Shown: in pieces, positions 6,877 to 16,010 of the stretch | Layout: each line of letters starts with the position of its first letter | Position numbering within the stretch: the first letter of the stretch is position 1 | Assembly (NCBI GenBank): GCA_036267875.1 | Contig: DATAVE010000168.1 | Location: forward strand, 1-45,486 | Reading direction: 5' to 3' | From: DASZTV01 sp036267875 | Lineage (GTDB): Bacteria > Actinomycetota > Actinomycetes > JAFAQI01 | DNA: 45,486 bases | Notes under the pieces: model-generated | Told to the model about the DNA's origin: nothing | Database searches by the model: none | What the model saw: only the letters and a program-made list of their open reading frames with translations | Position numbers and translations under genes: made by a program

Positions 6877-8214
6877 CTAGGTGGCGACACGGCGCAGAAG
6901 CGCGATAAACATCGCGTCCGTACCGTGTCGGTGCGGCCAGAGCTGAACGGTTGGCCCGACCCCGAGCTCGGGTACACCAGGGAGCAAGCCGCGAGCATCA
7001 ATCAGCTCGAGGTCACCGCGCGACGCGGCAACGCTGTCCACCACGTGCCAGGTCTCAGCCAGATGCGGGGAGCAGGTCGCATAGCAAATGACCCCGCCTG
7101 GCCGAGTTGACGACGCAGCACTGTCGAGCAACTGTCGCTGAAGCTGGACGAGACGCTCGACGTCCTCCGGCTTGCGCCGCCATCTGACCTCAGGACGACG
7201 TCGCAATGCGCCGAGCCCGCTGCAAGGAGCATCGACCAACACCCGATCGAACGCCTCGGTGCGCCAGGCCGGCCGTGCGGCGTCGGCGACGATCACCGAC
7301 GTGGCCGTACCCCGCACACCGGCGCGCACCAACGCTGCACGATGCGGCTGCAGCTCGCCGGCCACGAGTCGCGCATCCGGCGGCAGCAGTCCGGCGAGCA
7401 GGCTCGCCTTCCCGCCGGGTCCGGCGCAGGTGTCGAGCCACCAGCGATTCGAGCCTTCGATCGGCGCCGAAGACAGCGCCATCGCGACGAGCTGGCTGCC
7501 TTCGTCCTGAACTCGCGCCCGGCCATCCCGTACGGCGGCGATCGTTCCGGGGTCGCCGCCTGCGAGATGCACCGCGTACGGCGAGAACGGCCCCGCGGAG
7601 GCTTGCGCTCCCGCCTCGACAAGCAGCTGGTCGCGATCAATCGCCCCAGGCCGCGCCAGCAGATGAGTGGTTGGTCGATCGAAGGCGAGCGCCTGGCCGA
7701 GCTCGGAGAGATCGCCGTCCAGCGCATCAAGAAGTGCAACAGCAACCCAGTCGGGATAGCCACGCTCGAAAGCCAGCCTGCCGACCGGGTCCGTCGGTGC
7801 CAGCGCGGCCACCCAGCCCGACCAGTCACGCTGGCTGATCTTGCGCATCACGGCATTGACCAAGCCCGCAGGGCGGTGACCAGCGACCACCTTCGAAAGA
7901 TCGACGGTCGTCGAGACGGCCGCATGGGGCGGCACCCGGGTGTGCAGGAGCTGATAAGCACCGACCCGCAGGACGGCCCGGACTGGAAGCTCGAGGGTCC
8001 CGATGTCGCGCTTGGCCGCGTCGGCGATCACGCAGTCGAGCACGCCCTGCCAGCGCAGGGTGCCGTAGCCGAGCTCGGTCGCGAACGCCGCATCGGTCGG
8101 CGAAAGCCGCCGTTCGCGAAGCATCCGCGGGAGCAGCAGGTTTGAGTACGCGGCGTCCTTCTCGACAGCAAGTACAAGCTCGGCTGCGACACGACGGGCT
8201 GGATCGACGGTCAC
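6877..8214 (-). CDS. rsmB: 16S rRNA m5C967 methyltransferase
   Basis: A SAM-dependent cytosine-C5 methyltransferase of 16S rRNA (RsmB/Fmu). The 445-aa protein has an N-terminal NusB-like RNA-binding domain (about 3-135) and a C-terminal Rossmann methyltransferase (about 225-445). The latter has SAM motif DTCAGPGGKASLLA and two cysteines in DAPCSGLGALRRRP and CYATCSPHLAET. The GTG at 8214-8212 shares GTGA with the fmt stop codon. A longer in-frame start 14 codons upstream would lie inside fmt and adds nothing conserved. It is part of the def-fmt-rsmB-rpe run. Confidence 0.95.
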   Translation of the reverse strand: MTVDPARRVAAELVLAVEKDAAYSNLLLPRMLRERRLSPTDAAFATELGYGTLRWQGVLDCVIADAAKRDIGTLELPVRAVLRVGAYQLLHTRVPPHAAVSTTVDLSKVVAGHRPAGLVNAVMRKISQRDWSGWVAALAPTDPVGRLAFERGYPDWVAVALLDALDGDLSELGQALAFDRPTTHLLARPGAIDRDQLLVEAGAQASAGPFSPYAVHLAGGDPGTIAAVRDGRARVQDEGSQLVAMALSSAPIEGSNRWWLDTCAGPGGKASLLAGLLPPDARLVAGELQPHRAALVRAGVRGTATSVIVADAARPAWRTEAFDRVLVDAPCSGLGALRRRPEVRWRRKPEDVERLVQLQRQLLDSAASSTRPGGVICYATCSPHLAETWHVVDSVAASRGDLELIDARGLLPGVPELGVGPTVQLWPHRHGTDAMFIALLRRVAT

Positions 8215-9146
8215 GTGAGCCGCTCGGCGGGCAACAGCCGTGCCCCGCGGGCCCATTCGACGGCGTCGCGATCCGGCTTGCCGGCAGGACGCACCGTGCC
8301 GAGTCGAACTGGACCGGTCGACGTCCCGACCAACACGCCGTCACGACCTCGATCGCGCAGCTCACCGGGCGCCAGTGAGACATCGTCCACCGCAACGGGG
8401 ACGACCGGACCGATGCCTAGACGTTGGTCCCGGAATGTCGTCCAGGCACCCGGCTCAGGCGTACAGCCGCGCACCCGCCGATCGACGACAACGGCCGGCC
8501 GCTCCCAGACGACGCGTGCATCCTCCGGAGTCAGCTTCGGCGCGAGCGAGACGCCTTCGTCGGGCTGCGGAACCGGTGCGACGGCATCGTCCTCGATCGC
8601 ATCTAGCGTCGCGGTCAACAGCACAGCACCGTCCACTGCGAGCCGATTCAGCAGGTCCCCGGCCGTTTCGCGCGGACCGACCGACACCGTCATTGCGCCG
8701 TAGACCGGACCCGTGTCGAGCCCGGCTTCCAGTTGGAAGGTCGTCGCACCCGTGATGTCGTCGCCGGCGAGCACTGCGTGCTGGACCGGGGCGGCACCGC
8801 GCCACGCGGGCAGGATCGAGAAGTGCAAGTTGACCCAGCCGTGAAGCGGGATGTCGAGCGCGGCCTGCGGGACGAGAGCGCCATAGGCGACGATCGCGAC
8901 GCAGTCGACGTCGAGCTCGGCCAGCCGCTCGAGGAATGCCGCATCTGACGGTCGAGCTGGAGTCAGTACCTCGATACCGGCCTCGACGGCCTTCGATTTC
9001 ACCGGACTCGCCGACATCACTCGACCTCGCCCAGCTGCTGCGTCCGGCCGGGTGAGCACGGCGACGACCTCGTGGCGCTCCGAGACGAGCAGCGCATCGA
9101 GCGACGGAAGCGCAACCTCCGGCGTACCGGCGAAGACGATTCTCAA
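8211..9146 (-). CDS. fmt: Methionyl-tRNA formyltransferase
   Basis: Formylates initiator Met-tRNA using 10-formyl-tetrahydrofolate. The 311-aa protein starts MRIVFAGTPEVALPSLDAL. The catalytic core contains NLHFSILPAWRGAAPVQHA and GLDTGPVY, followed by the C-terminal OB-like tRNA-binding domain from about residue 205. The start codon is TTG (9146-9144), fixed by the family N-terminus, with only a weak ribosome binding site. It lies 12 nt after def, the enzyme that removes the formyl group, and overlaps rsmB by 4 nt. Confidence 0.97.
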   Translation of the reverse strand: MRIVFAGTPEVALPSLDALLVSERHEVVAVLTRPDAAAGRGRVMSASPVKSKAVEAGIEVLTPARPSDAAFLERLAELDVDCVAIVAYGALVPQAALDIPLHGWVNLHFSILPAWRGAAPVQHAVLAGDDITGATTFQLEAGLDTGPVYGAMTVSVGPRETAGDLLNRLAVDGAVLLTATLDAIEDDAVAPVPQPDEGVSLAPKLTPEDARVVWERPAVVVDRRVRGCTPEPGAWTTFRDQRLGIGPVVPVAVDDVSLAPGELRDRGRDGVLVGTSTGPVRLGTVRPAGKPDRDAVEWARGARLLPAERLT

Positions 9147-9158
9147 GATCGGCGCCCG

Positions 9159-9710
9159 TCAGACGGGCAGGCCGCCGGTGACGTGTGGCGACTCCCGAAC
9201 TGCTGGCGGCGTCAGCCCGGACCACTCGGCTTCGCGAATCGCCTTCATGGCCAGCTTGCGTTGCTCGACGTCGAGCCGGTCTATGAACAGAATCCCGTCA
9301 AGGTGGTCGGTCTCGTGCTGGATACATCGTGCGAGCAGCTCGGTGCCCTCGACGACGACCGGCTCGCCGTGCATGTCGACCCCGGTGGCAACAACCCGCT
9401 GCTTACGGACGGTGGGAAACGTCAGACCTGGCAACGACAGGCACCCCTCATCGCCGTCCTGGTCCTCGTCCCCGATGGCTCGGATCACGGGATTGATCAG
9501 GTGGCCTGCCTGCTCGTCGTCGAGGTGGTAGGCGAAAACCCGCAGACCTACCCCGATCTGCGGTGCCGCCAGACCGACTCCTGGGGCGTCCAGCATCGTC
9601 TCGGCGAGGTCCCGGACGAGGTGGCGGAGCTCCTTGTCGAAGACCGTCACCGGCTCGGCAGGCGTGGTCAGCACCGGATCGCCGAACAAGCGGATCGGCT
9701 GGACCGGCAC
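9159..9710 (-). CDS. def: Peptide deformylase
   Basis: Removes the formyl group from nascent proteins, using a metal (usually Fe2+). The 183-aa protein has the three family motifs: GVGLAAPQ (44-51), EGCLS (88-92, metal ligand Cys90) and QHETDH (131-136, ligands His132 and His136 and catalytic Glu133). The start is GTG at 9710-9708, giving MPVQPIRLFGDPVL, with GAGGAG (9723-9718) seven bases upstream. An in-frame extension to 9782 has no family similarity. The gene is divergent from the secreted-repeat-protein gene at 9788, with 77 nt between the starts. Confidence 0.97.
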   Translation of the reverse strand: MPVQPIRLFGDPVLTTPAEPVTVFDKELRHLVRDLAETMLDAPGVGLAAPQIGVGLRVFAYHLDDEQAGHLINPVIRAIGDEDQDGDEGCLSLPGLTFPTVRKQRVVATGVDMHGEPVVVEGTELLARCIQHETDHLDGILFIDRLDVEQRKLAMKAIREAEWSGLTPPAVRESPHVTGGLPV

Positions 9711-9787
9711 GGGCAAACTCCTCAGGCGCGACGACAGGCGCGTCAATCTTAAGGAACCGATACAGCGGTTTGGTGCGTCCAACCCGC

Positions 9788-10882
9788 ATGATGGCTCGCA
9801 TGGTTTCTCCCCTCCGCATGACCGGCGTCGCTGCGGCGGCCGCCGCTGTCCTGCTCAGCAGCGGATTCGCCGCCCAGGCCTCCTCGAGCGGATCAGGCTC
9901 GCCGGTCTTCCGTACGGCGCCGAGCTCCGCACCGGCGACGACGACGGCGCACGGCAGCTGCACCGCACCGGGCACGTCGTACCCCGCCACCCCGACCAAG
10001 AGCGAGAAACCGGTCTGGGTCGATGGCAACCCGACAACGATGACCGCCGTGTGGCTGCCGGGTCTCAACGCGACCCACTGCGTCGCGCGGCGCACCGTCA
10101 GCAACGCCGCCCTTGCCGCGAAGGTCGCGAAGGCGATCGAGCGGGCGAAGGCGATGCCCGACGAGCCTGTGCCGTGCCCGTTCTCGGACGGAACCTCGGT
10201 CCGGCTGTACTTCGGCTACGCGAGTGGGAGCGACGAGTACGCCGATGTCGCGCTCAACGGGTGCCGTCCGATCTCGGCACCCGGTCGCGCATCGGTGTGG
10301 GGCAACACCACGGGGTTCGAGAAGACCCTGCTGCCTGCGGCACCACCCGCATGGCGGTCCTACCTGGGTGGCGGCACGGCACAGCCCCAGGTGGCTCAGG
10401 GCGCGCACCGCGGGCGTCCGATCTCTGCGCCCGCGCCGTCGATCGCTCCGCTGACGCATAAGCGCCACGGCGTCTGCACAGTCGAGCCGACCGCCCAGCC
10501 GGCCCCGGTCGGCGCGGATGGCCTGGTCTGGGTAGACCCCAAGCCCCGCCGGGTAGTGGCGATCTGGCTGCCGAGTGAGAACGCCAGCAACTGCATGGCG
10601 GTACGCACCAACGACGACACGCTGCCGGCCACGCGGATTGCCGCGGCTGTCGAGGACGCGCCCGCCATGCCTCGCGGCATCTTCTGTCCCCGTGACGACG
10701 GCTCAGCAGTTCGCCTCTATCTGACCTACGACAGCGGGGTCGACGAGTACGTCAATGTCGAGCTGAGCGGCTGCCACACCGTCTCCGCGCCGGGCCGGAT
10801 GCCTCGCGAGACCACGCCCGCCCTCGTGACTGCGCTGCGCAAGATCGCGCCTCCCGGCTGGGGCAACTACCTCGACGATTGA
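9788..10882 (+). CDS. Secreted protein with two tandem copies of an unknown domain
   Basis: I do not recognise this 364-aa protein. It begins with a Sec-type signal (residues 1-31: Arg-containing start, Ala/Val/Leu core, likely cleavage near AAQA) and a Ser/Pro/Thr linker. Two homologous domains of about 140 residues follow (55-195 and 227-364), joined by a Pro/Ala-rich spacer. Each has four cysteines at nearly identical spacing: 58/98/130/159 and 230/269/300/329. Shared motifs are HGxC, the pair FSDGTSVRLYF / RDDGSAVRLYL, SGxDEY, GC and SAPGR. The start is uncertain: ATG at 9788, 9791, 9800 or 9818, none with a good ribosome binding site. It is one of the few plus-strand genes and splits def from priA. 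Its stop codon is 4 nt from the priA stop codon. Confidence 0.82.
   Translation: MMARMVSPLRMTGVAAAAAAVLLSSGFAAQASSSGSGSPVFRTAPSSAPATTTAHGSCTAPGTSYPATPTKSEKPVWVDGNPTTMTAVWLPGLNATHCVARRTVSNAALAAKVAKAIERAKAMPDEPVPCPFSDGTSVRLYFGYASGSDEYADVALNGCRPISAPGRASVWGNTTGFEKTLLPAAPPAWRSYLGGGTAQPQVAQGAHRGRPISAPAPSIAPLTHKRHGVCTVEPTAQPAPVGADGLVWVDPKPRRVVAIWLPSENASNCMAVRTNDDTLPATRIAAAVEDAPAMPRGIFCPRDDGSAVRLYLTYDSGVDEYVNVELSGCHTVSAPGRMPRETTPALVTALRKIAPPGWGNYLDD
9950..10879 (+). repeat. Intragenic tandem duplication (two diverged domain copies)
   Basis: Copy 1 covers about 9950-10372 and copy 2 about 10466-10879. The copies align at the protein level from HGSC/HGVC to the end (SYLGG / NYLDD), with all four cysteines, the WVD and WLP positions and the SAPGR motif kept. 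They have diverged clearly, so the duplication is old. Confidence 0.8.
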
Positions 10883-10886
10883 TGGT

Positions 10887-12875
10887 TCAGCCGATGACGA
10901 CCGGGTCCATCTCGACCCGGACTGACCCGGCGGCCTTCTTCGCGCTACGGGTCGCCTGCGCGGCCTTGAGCGACGTCGCAAGCTCGAGCGCCCGCACCCG
11001 CGGCACCCGAACAAGCACGCGTTCGTCGTCCGGCTCGCCGGTGTCGACCGGCACCGGTCCGAGCAGCTCCGCGGCCGGCGGCAAGGAAGCGGATGCCAAC
11101 AGGTCGGCGATCGCCGAGGCATCGCCGGTCAGCGCAGCCATCCGCCCTGCTGGGGGCAGATGCAGCGCGCGGCGGTCTTCGAGCTCGCGTTCGGCGTGCC
11201 AGCGTGGCTGCCAGCGCATCAGCGCCTGCACCGGGCGAAGCTCACCGGGAGCGACGACGACCACCCGCCCACCGGAGGCCGCACCCCTCACGAGGCTTGC
11301 GGCGTTGAGCCAACGGCGCAGCGCCTCCTCGCCCGCGCGTAGGTCCGGCCGGGACAGCACCAGCCAGCCATCAAGCAGGATCGCCGCCGAGTAACCGCCC
11401 TCGGCGACCGGCTCGGCGCCTGGCGTCGCCACCACGATCGCGGGGTCGCCCTTCACATACGCAAGTACCTTGCCACCGCCCGAGGTGCGGACCGGGAAGC
11501 CAGGGAACACCCGGCCGAGCTCCTCTGCGGTTCGACGCGCGCCGACAACGACGGCTCGAAGCTTCAGCGATGCGCAATGTGGACACCGCCAGGCCGTCGC
11601 GACGACACCACACCATCGGCAGATCGGCGGCGCGTCGTCGCCGACGCCGGCCAGCGGACCTGCGCATTGCTTGCACTGGGCAGTCCGCCGGCACTGCGCG
11701 CAACCGAGCGCCGGGAGGTATCCCTGCCGCGGCACCTGGAAGAGCACCGGCCCCGTCGCGAGCGCCTCTTTAGCGGTCCGCCAGGCAAGTGTTGGAAGCC
11801 GCGCTGCCCGGGCGGCCTCGTCTGTCGCGAGCTCCTCGTCGCCGCCTGAGGCGCGCACAGCGGGAAGGTCGCTGGTCCGAGCCGGCGCACTTGCGCCGAG
11901 CTCGCTCGCCCAGCCAGTCGCGAGCAGCTGGGCGCCCTCAGCCGTCACTGCATGTCCGGCGAGCAGAAGGGAGACCCCCGCGCGATGCGCGCGAAGCAAT
12001 GCAACCTCGCGGGCGTGACAGTACGGCGAGCGCGGCTCGGCGAGCAGGTCGTCGCCGTCATCCCAGACCACCATCAGCCCGAGGTCGTGCACCGGGGCCC
12101 ACACCGCAGCCCGGGTGCCGACCACCGCGTGTACCGCGCCGCGCGAGACAGCAATGAACCTCTCGTACCGCTCCGACGGACCCAGATCGGCAGTCAGGGC
12201 GACGTGATGCCCGTCACCGAGGCGGGCGCGCAGCGCCTTGTCGACGCGCTCGACGTCGCGCGCGTCAGGTACGACGACGACCGCGCCTCGGCCGACCGCC
12301 ATCACAGCCGCGACGGCGGCTGCGACCTCGCCCGGCCAGTCCCCCGGAAGCGCCGTCCAGACCCGCCGTGCCGTGCCGTTTGCGAGCTCACGAAGCAACT
12401 CAGAGCCACCGGCGTATCGGCCGAGAGCGGTCGACTCGGGTGGCAGCACCTCAGTCTCGACGGGACGACTCTTCGGTCGCTCGACCGACGCGTGCCTGGG
12501 GGGCACGGCTAGGCGAGTCACGTCGGCGAGAACCCCGGCCGATCGATCTGCGACCTCGCGCGCGATCTCTACGATCTCCGGCAGCAATACAGGCTCGGCG
12601 CCGAGCACTCGCTCGAGGAACGACAACCGGCCCTCGTGCTCGCTCTCGGCAACCCGCTCCAGCACGAAGCCCCCGACGAGCGCACCGGCGAACCGAACCC
12701 GGACCCGCACCCCGGGCTGGGCCGCTGCGTCCTGTTCTTCGCTGACGAGATAGTCGAACGGCCGATCCAGATGTGCCAGCGAGACATCTACCGACACGCG
12801 AGCGATCGGCAGCACATCGGCGCGCCGCTGGATCGCGGACTTAGCGGGCGCCTTCTTCGCCGGCTTGACCGTCAC
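10887..12875 (-). CDS. priA: PriA-like primosome protein with degenerate ATPase motifs
   Basis: PriA restarts collapsed replication forks. This 662-aa protein keeps the N-terminal DNA-binding domain (about 20-125), all eight zinc-binding cysteines (392, 395, 401, 404, 419, 422, 431, 434) and the C-terminal domain. It lacks helicase motifs: the Walker A position reads LPGDWPGEV (176-184) instead of GxGKT, and the DEAH-type box reads WDDGDD (271-276). Loss of these motifs is typical of actinobacterial PriA, so it probably binds forks without unwinding. The start is GTG at 12875, 52 nt after metK. It converges on the secreted-protein gene with a 4-nt gap and no visible terminator. Confidence 0.93.
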   Translation of the reverse strand: MTVKPAKKAPAKSAIQRRADVLPIARVSVDVSLAHLDRPFDYLVSEEQDAAAQPGVRVRVRFAGALVGGFVLERVAESEHEGRLSFLERVLGAEPVLLPEIVEIAREVADRSAGVLADVTRLAVPPRHASVERPKSRPVETEVLPPESTALGRYAGGSELLRELANGTARRVWTALPGDWPGEVAAAVAAVMAVGRGAVVVVPDARDVERVDKALRARLGDGHHVALTADLGPSERYERFIAVSRGAVHAVVGTRAAVWAPVHDLGLMVVWDDGDDLLAEPRSPYCHAREVALLRAHRAGVSLLLAGHAVTAEGAQLLATGWASELGASAPARTSDLPAVRASGGDEELATDEAARAARLPTLAWRTAKEALATGPVLFQVPRQGYLPALGCAQCRRTAQCKQCAGPLAGVGDDAPPICRWCGVVATAWRCPHCASLKLRAVVVGARRTAEELGRVFPGFPVRTSGGGKVLAYVKGDPAIVVATPGAEPVAEGGYSAAILLDGWLVLSRPDLRAGEEALRRWLNAASLVRGAASGGRVVVVAPGELRPVQALMRWQPRWHAERELEDRRALHLPPAGRMAALTGDASAIADLLASASLPPAAELLGPVPVDTGEPDDERVLVRVPRVRALELATSLKAAQATRSAKKAAGSVRVEMDPVVIG

Positions 12876-12927
12876 AAGACCGAGTCTCTACTAGGCAGGT
12901 GACAAGGAGCCCAAGCCCGCGTCGCGG

Positions 12928-14121
12928 CTATTTTCCGGCGGCAGCCTTGAGTGCGTCGACTCGCGAAGTCGACTCCCAGGTGAAGTCGAGCTCCGGCCGA
13001 CCGAAGTGGCCGTACGCCGCGGTCTGCGAGTAGATCGGGCGCAGCAGATCGAGATCGCGAATGATCGCGGCCGGGCGAAGGTCGAAGACACCGAGGATCG
13101 CTTCCTGGATCTTGTCGTCGTCGACGACGCCGGTGCCGAAGGTGTCGACGAACATGCCGACCGGACGGGCCTTGCCGATCGCGTAGGCGACCTGGACCTC
13201 ACAGCGGTCCGCGAGGCCTGCTGCAACGACGTTCTTCGCAACCCATCGCATGGCGTACGCCGCGGACCGGTCGACCTTCGACGGGTCCTTGCCGGAGAAG
13301 GCACCGCCACCGTGGCGTGCCATTCCGCCGTAGGTGTCGACGATGATCTTGCGGCCGGTCAGCCCGGCGTCGCCCATCGGCCCGCCGATCTCGAAGCGAC
13401 CGGTCGGGTTGACCAGCAGCCGGTATCCCTCGGTGCTGATCCCGATCTCGGCGAGCTCAGGGTCAACCACATGTTCGCGCACGTCCGGGGCGAGCAGCGT
13501 GTCGATGTCGATGTCGGCCGCGTGCTGGCTGGACACCACGACGGTGTCGAGGCGGACCGGCTTGTTGTCGACGTACTCGATGGTGACCTGGGTCTTGCCG
13601 TCGGGGCGGAGGTAGGGAACCGTGCCGCTCTTGCGGACCGCCGACAACCGGCGCGCGAGGCGGTGGGCGAGAGCGATCGGAAGCGGCATCAGCTCAGGCG
13701 TGTCATTGCAGGCGTAGCCGAACATCAGGCCCTGGTCGCCCGCGCCCTGACGGTCCAGCGGATCGTCGTCGCCGTCGGTGCGGTGCTCGTATGCGTCGTC
13801 GACACCCTGGGCGATGTCCGCGGACTGGGAGCCGAGCGAGACGCTGACCCCACAGGAGTCGCCGTCGAAGCCCTTGCGGGACGAGTCGTAACCGATGTCG
13901 AGGACCTTCTCGCGCACGATGCTCGCGATGTCGACGTAGGTCTCGGTACGAACCTCGCCGGCGACGTGGACCTGGCCGGTCGTGATCAACGTCTCGACCG
14001 CAACCCGGCTGGTCGGGTCTTCCTTGATCATCGCGTCGAGGATCGCGTCACTGATCTGGTCGGCGATCTTATCCGGGTGACCCTCGGTCACGGACTCGGA
14101 GGTGAACAGACGGCGAGACAC
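12928..14121 (-). CDS. metK: S-adenosylmethionine synthetase
   Basis: Makes SAM from methionine and ATP. The 397-aa protein has TEGHPDKIADQISDA near residue 12, GAGDQGLMFGYA, the GGGAFSGKDPSKVDRSAAY phosphate loop and the C-terminal FGRPELDFTWE, all at usual positions. The start is GTG at 14121-14119, with AGGAG six bases upstream. An 84-nt gap separates it from the GNAT gene and contains a candidate promoter. I see no SAM riboswitch in that gap. Confidence 0.98.
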   Translation of the reverse strand: MSRRLFTSESVTEGHPDKIADQISDAILDAMIKEDPTSRVAVETLITTGQVHVAGEVRTETYVDIASIVREKVLDIGYDSSRKGFDGDSCGVSVSLGSQSADIAQGVDDAYEHRTDGDDDPLDRQGAGDQGLMFGYACNDTPELMPLPIALAHRLARRLSAVRKSGTVPYLRPDGKTQVTIEYVDNKPVRLDTVVVSSQHAADIDIDTLLAPDVREHVVDPELAEIGISTEGYRLLVNPTGRFEIGGPMGDAGLTGRKIIVDTYGGMARHGGGAFSGKDPSKVDRSAAYAMRWVAKNVVAAGLADRCEVQVAYAIGKARPVGMFVDTFGTGVVDDDKIQEAILGVFDLRPAAIIRDLDLLRPIYSQTAAYGHFGRPELDFTWESTSRVDALKAAAGK

Positions 14122-14178
14122 GGACGGCTCCTATCGGTCCCACAGGGAAGGCGGGCGCAGGGGCGCCGGCTCGCCGGG

Positions 14179-14184
14179 AGTCTA
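14179..14184 (-). promoter_or_regulatory. Candidate -10 of a metK promoter
   Basis: TAGACT on the minus strand fits the actinobacterial TANNNT -10 consensus and lies 57 nt upstream of the metK start codon. No clear TTGACA-like -35 is seen at 16-19 nt spacing, so this rests on one box and its position in a short intergenic gap. Confidence 0.35.
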
Positions 14185-14205
14185 CCGACTAGCGGGCCTG
14201 CCGAC

Positions 14206-14778
14206 TCACCCTCCCGCGAGCGCGGTCACCGAACCGGGCCACTCATGAGCGAGGACCGAATACACCGCAAGATCGACGAACCGATCCGGTAGCTGCTCCG
14301 CCTCGCGCCGAACGCCCTCAAAGGTCATCCCGAGGCGCTCCGCGACGGCGCGGCTCCGCAGGTTGGCGGTGCCCGCCTGCAGCTGGACGCGATGCAGTCG
14401 CAGCGTGTCGAAAGAGACATCGATCAAGGCCGCGACAGTCCGGGTCATCACCCCTCGACCTTCTGCGGCAGCTGCCAGCCAATAGCCGACTTCACCGCCC
14501 GCTCCGAGCCGATCGCGTCGTACGTCCGCGAACCCGACCAGGCTGTTGTCCAGCCGGATCGCGACGTAGATCCCGCGTCCGTCGTAGGCCGCTTGCTCCA
14601 AGCCGGTCAGAAACCTGGCTTGGGTCTCGACATCAGTGGTGTCGTCGATCCAGGGCAGCCACTCCCGAAGTCGGGCGCGCTCAGCCGAGACGATCTCGAA
14701 TGCTTCCGCCGCATCCGCCGCGCACGCTGCGTGGAGGACAACCCCGTCCCCGAGATCGCGAGGGAGCAGCTCAGCCAA
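14206..14778 (-). CDS. GNAT-family N-acetyltransferase (RimJ/RimL type)
   Basis: This 190-aa protein is one GNAT domain of the RimJ/RimL subfamily. It has a LREWLPWIDD segment, the acetyl-CoA loop AEGRGVMTR, and GTANLRSRAVAERLGMTFEGVRR, typical of the C-terminal half. Members acetylate protein N-termini, antibiotics or small amines, and the substrate cannot be told from sequence. The start is TTG at 14778-14776, overlapping the coaBC stop codon by 8 nt, so it is probably translated in coupling with coaBC. It is an uncommon insertion between coaBC and metK, which are often adjacent in actinobacteria. Confidence 0.88.
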   Translation of the reverse strand: MAELLPRDLGDGVVLHAACAADAAEAFEIVSAERARLREWLPWIDDTTDVETQARFLTGLEQAAYDGRGIYVAIRLDNSLVGFADVRRDRLGAGGEVGYWLAAAAEGRGVMTRTVAALIDVSFDTLRLHRVQLQAGTANLRSRAVAERLGMTFEGVRREAEQLPDRFVDLAVYSVLAHEWPGSVTALAGG

Positions 14779-15997
14779 GGCGTGTGGCGACGAGGTCCAA
14801 GATCGCGTGGCCGAGTGCTTCCTTGCTGCCGTGCTCGAACACGGTCTCGCTGCCGTCCGCGCCGAGGATCGTGGCCGCGTTGTGTTCGGACTCGAAGGTG
14901 CGGTGCTCGCCGACCTCGTTGACGACGATCAGGTCGCAGCCCTTCGCGACGAGCTTCGCGCGACCGTTGGCGATGACGTCGTTGGTCTCGGCGGCGAAGC
15001 CGACGATGACCTGAGCTGTACGCCGCCGATTCCGGGAGATGTCGGCGAGGATGTCCGCGTTACGGACCAGCTCGATCGCGTCTGGTTCGGCCGAGCCTTT
15101 CTTGATCTTCGCGCTCGCCCTCACCGCGGGGCGGAAGTCGGCGACGGCAGCGGCCATCACGATCGCGTCGGCACCAACGGCCGCGTCGTCGACGGCAATC
15201 CGCATCTCCTCTGCCGTCCCGACGCGAACGACCTTCGCACCGGCGGGGTCGACGAGTGCCGCGTTCGCCGAGATCAGCGTGACCTCGGCGCCACGGGCCA
15301 AGGCGGCGCGAGCGATCGCGTAGCCCTGCCGTCCGCTGGAGCGATTGCCGAGGAACCGGACGGGATCGAGCGGCTCACGAGTGCCACCGGCCGTCACCAC
15401 GAGGTGGCGACCACCGAGGTCATGGGTAAGCGCGGACAGACCGCGCTCGAGAACCGTCCTCGCGACGGAGAAGATCTCCTCAGGATCGGGCAGTCGTCCG
15501 ATCCCAGTGTCCGCACCCGTCAGCCTGCCGACAGCCGGATCGAGCACGATCACGCCACGTTCGCGCAGCATCGCGACGTTCGCCTCCGTGGCCGGGTGCT
15601 GCCACATCTCGGTGTGCATCGCCGGCGCGATCACTACCGGGCAGCGCGCAGTCAACAGCGTCGCCGTCAGCAAGTCGTCGGAGCGGCCGACGACCAGCCT
15701 CGCCAGGAAGTCAGCGGTCGCCGGCGCAACCACAACGAGGTCGGCCTGCCGGCCGAGCGTGACGTGGGGCACCCGGTGCGCGTCGGTCCAGACCTCGGTC
15801 GCGACGCGGTTGCCGGACAAGGCGGCCCAGGTGGTCTCGCCGACGAACTTCAACGCAGAGGCGGTCGGCACGACGTGGACGTCGTGACCGGACTCGGTGA
15901 AGCGACGCAGCAGCTCGCACGCCTTGTAGGCAGCGATGCCTCCGCAGACGCCGAGGACGACGCGCCGGCGCTCGACTGAACCCGACTCGCCAGTCAT
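14771..15997 (-). CDS. coaBC: Bifunctional phosphopantothenoylcysteine decarboxylase / synthetase
   Basis: Performs two steps of coenzyme A synthesis: ligation of cysteine to phosphopantothenate (CoaB, CTP-dependent) and decarboxylation (CoaC, FMN-dependent). The 408-aa protein has the CoaC domain at about 12-185, with catalytic His in VPHVTLGRQAD and the PAMHTEMW flavin loop. The CoaB domain at about 195-400 has VTAGGTREPLDPVRF and the SAKIKKG motif. The ATG at 15997-15995 lies 13 nt after rpoZ. The rpoZ-coaBC-metK-priA order is conserved in actinobacteria. Confidence 0.97.
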   Translation of the reverse strand: MTGESGSVERRRVVLGVCGGIAAYKACELLRRFTESGHDVHVVPTASALKFVGETTWAALSGNRVATEVWTDAHRVPHVTLGRQADLVVVAPATADFLARLVVGRSDDLLTATLLTARCPVVIAPAMHTEMWQHPATEANVAMLRERGVIVLDPAVGRLTGADTGIGRLPDPEEIFSVARTVLERGLSALTHDLGGRHLVVTAGGTREPLDPVRFLGNRSSGRQGYAIARAALARGAEVTLISANAALVDPAGAKVVRVGTAEEMRIAVDDAAVGADAIVMAAAVADFRPAVRASAKIKKGSAEPDAIELVRNADILADISRNRRRTAQVIVGFAAETNDVIANGRAKLVAKGCDLIVVNEVGEHRTFESEHNAATILGADGSETVFEHGSKEALGHAILDLVATRLG

Positions 15998-16010
15998 GCC
16001 AGTGAGCGTC

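Noticed and set aside
9746..9763. A third sigma28-like element (CTTAAG and ACCGATAC) before the secreted repeat protein
   Set aside because: The two boxes are almost adjacent instead of 15 nt apart, and nothing resembling TAAA lies at the right distance.
14122..14205. Possible SAM riboswitch upstream of metK
   Set aside because: The 84-nt gap lacks the conserved cores of the SAM-I, SAM-II and SAM-IV classes and is too short for most of them.
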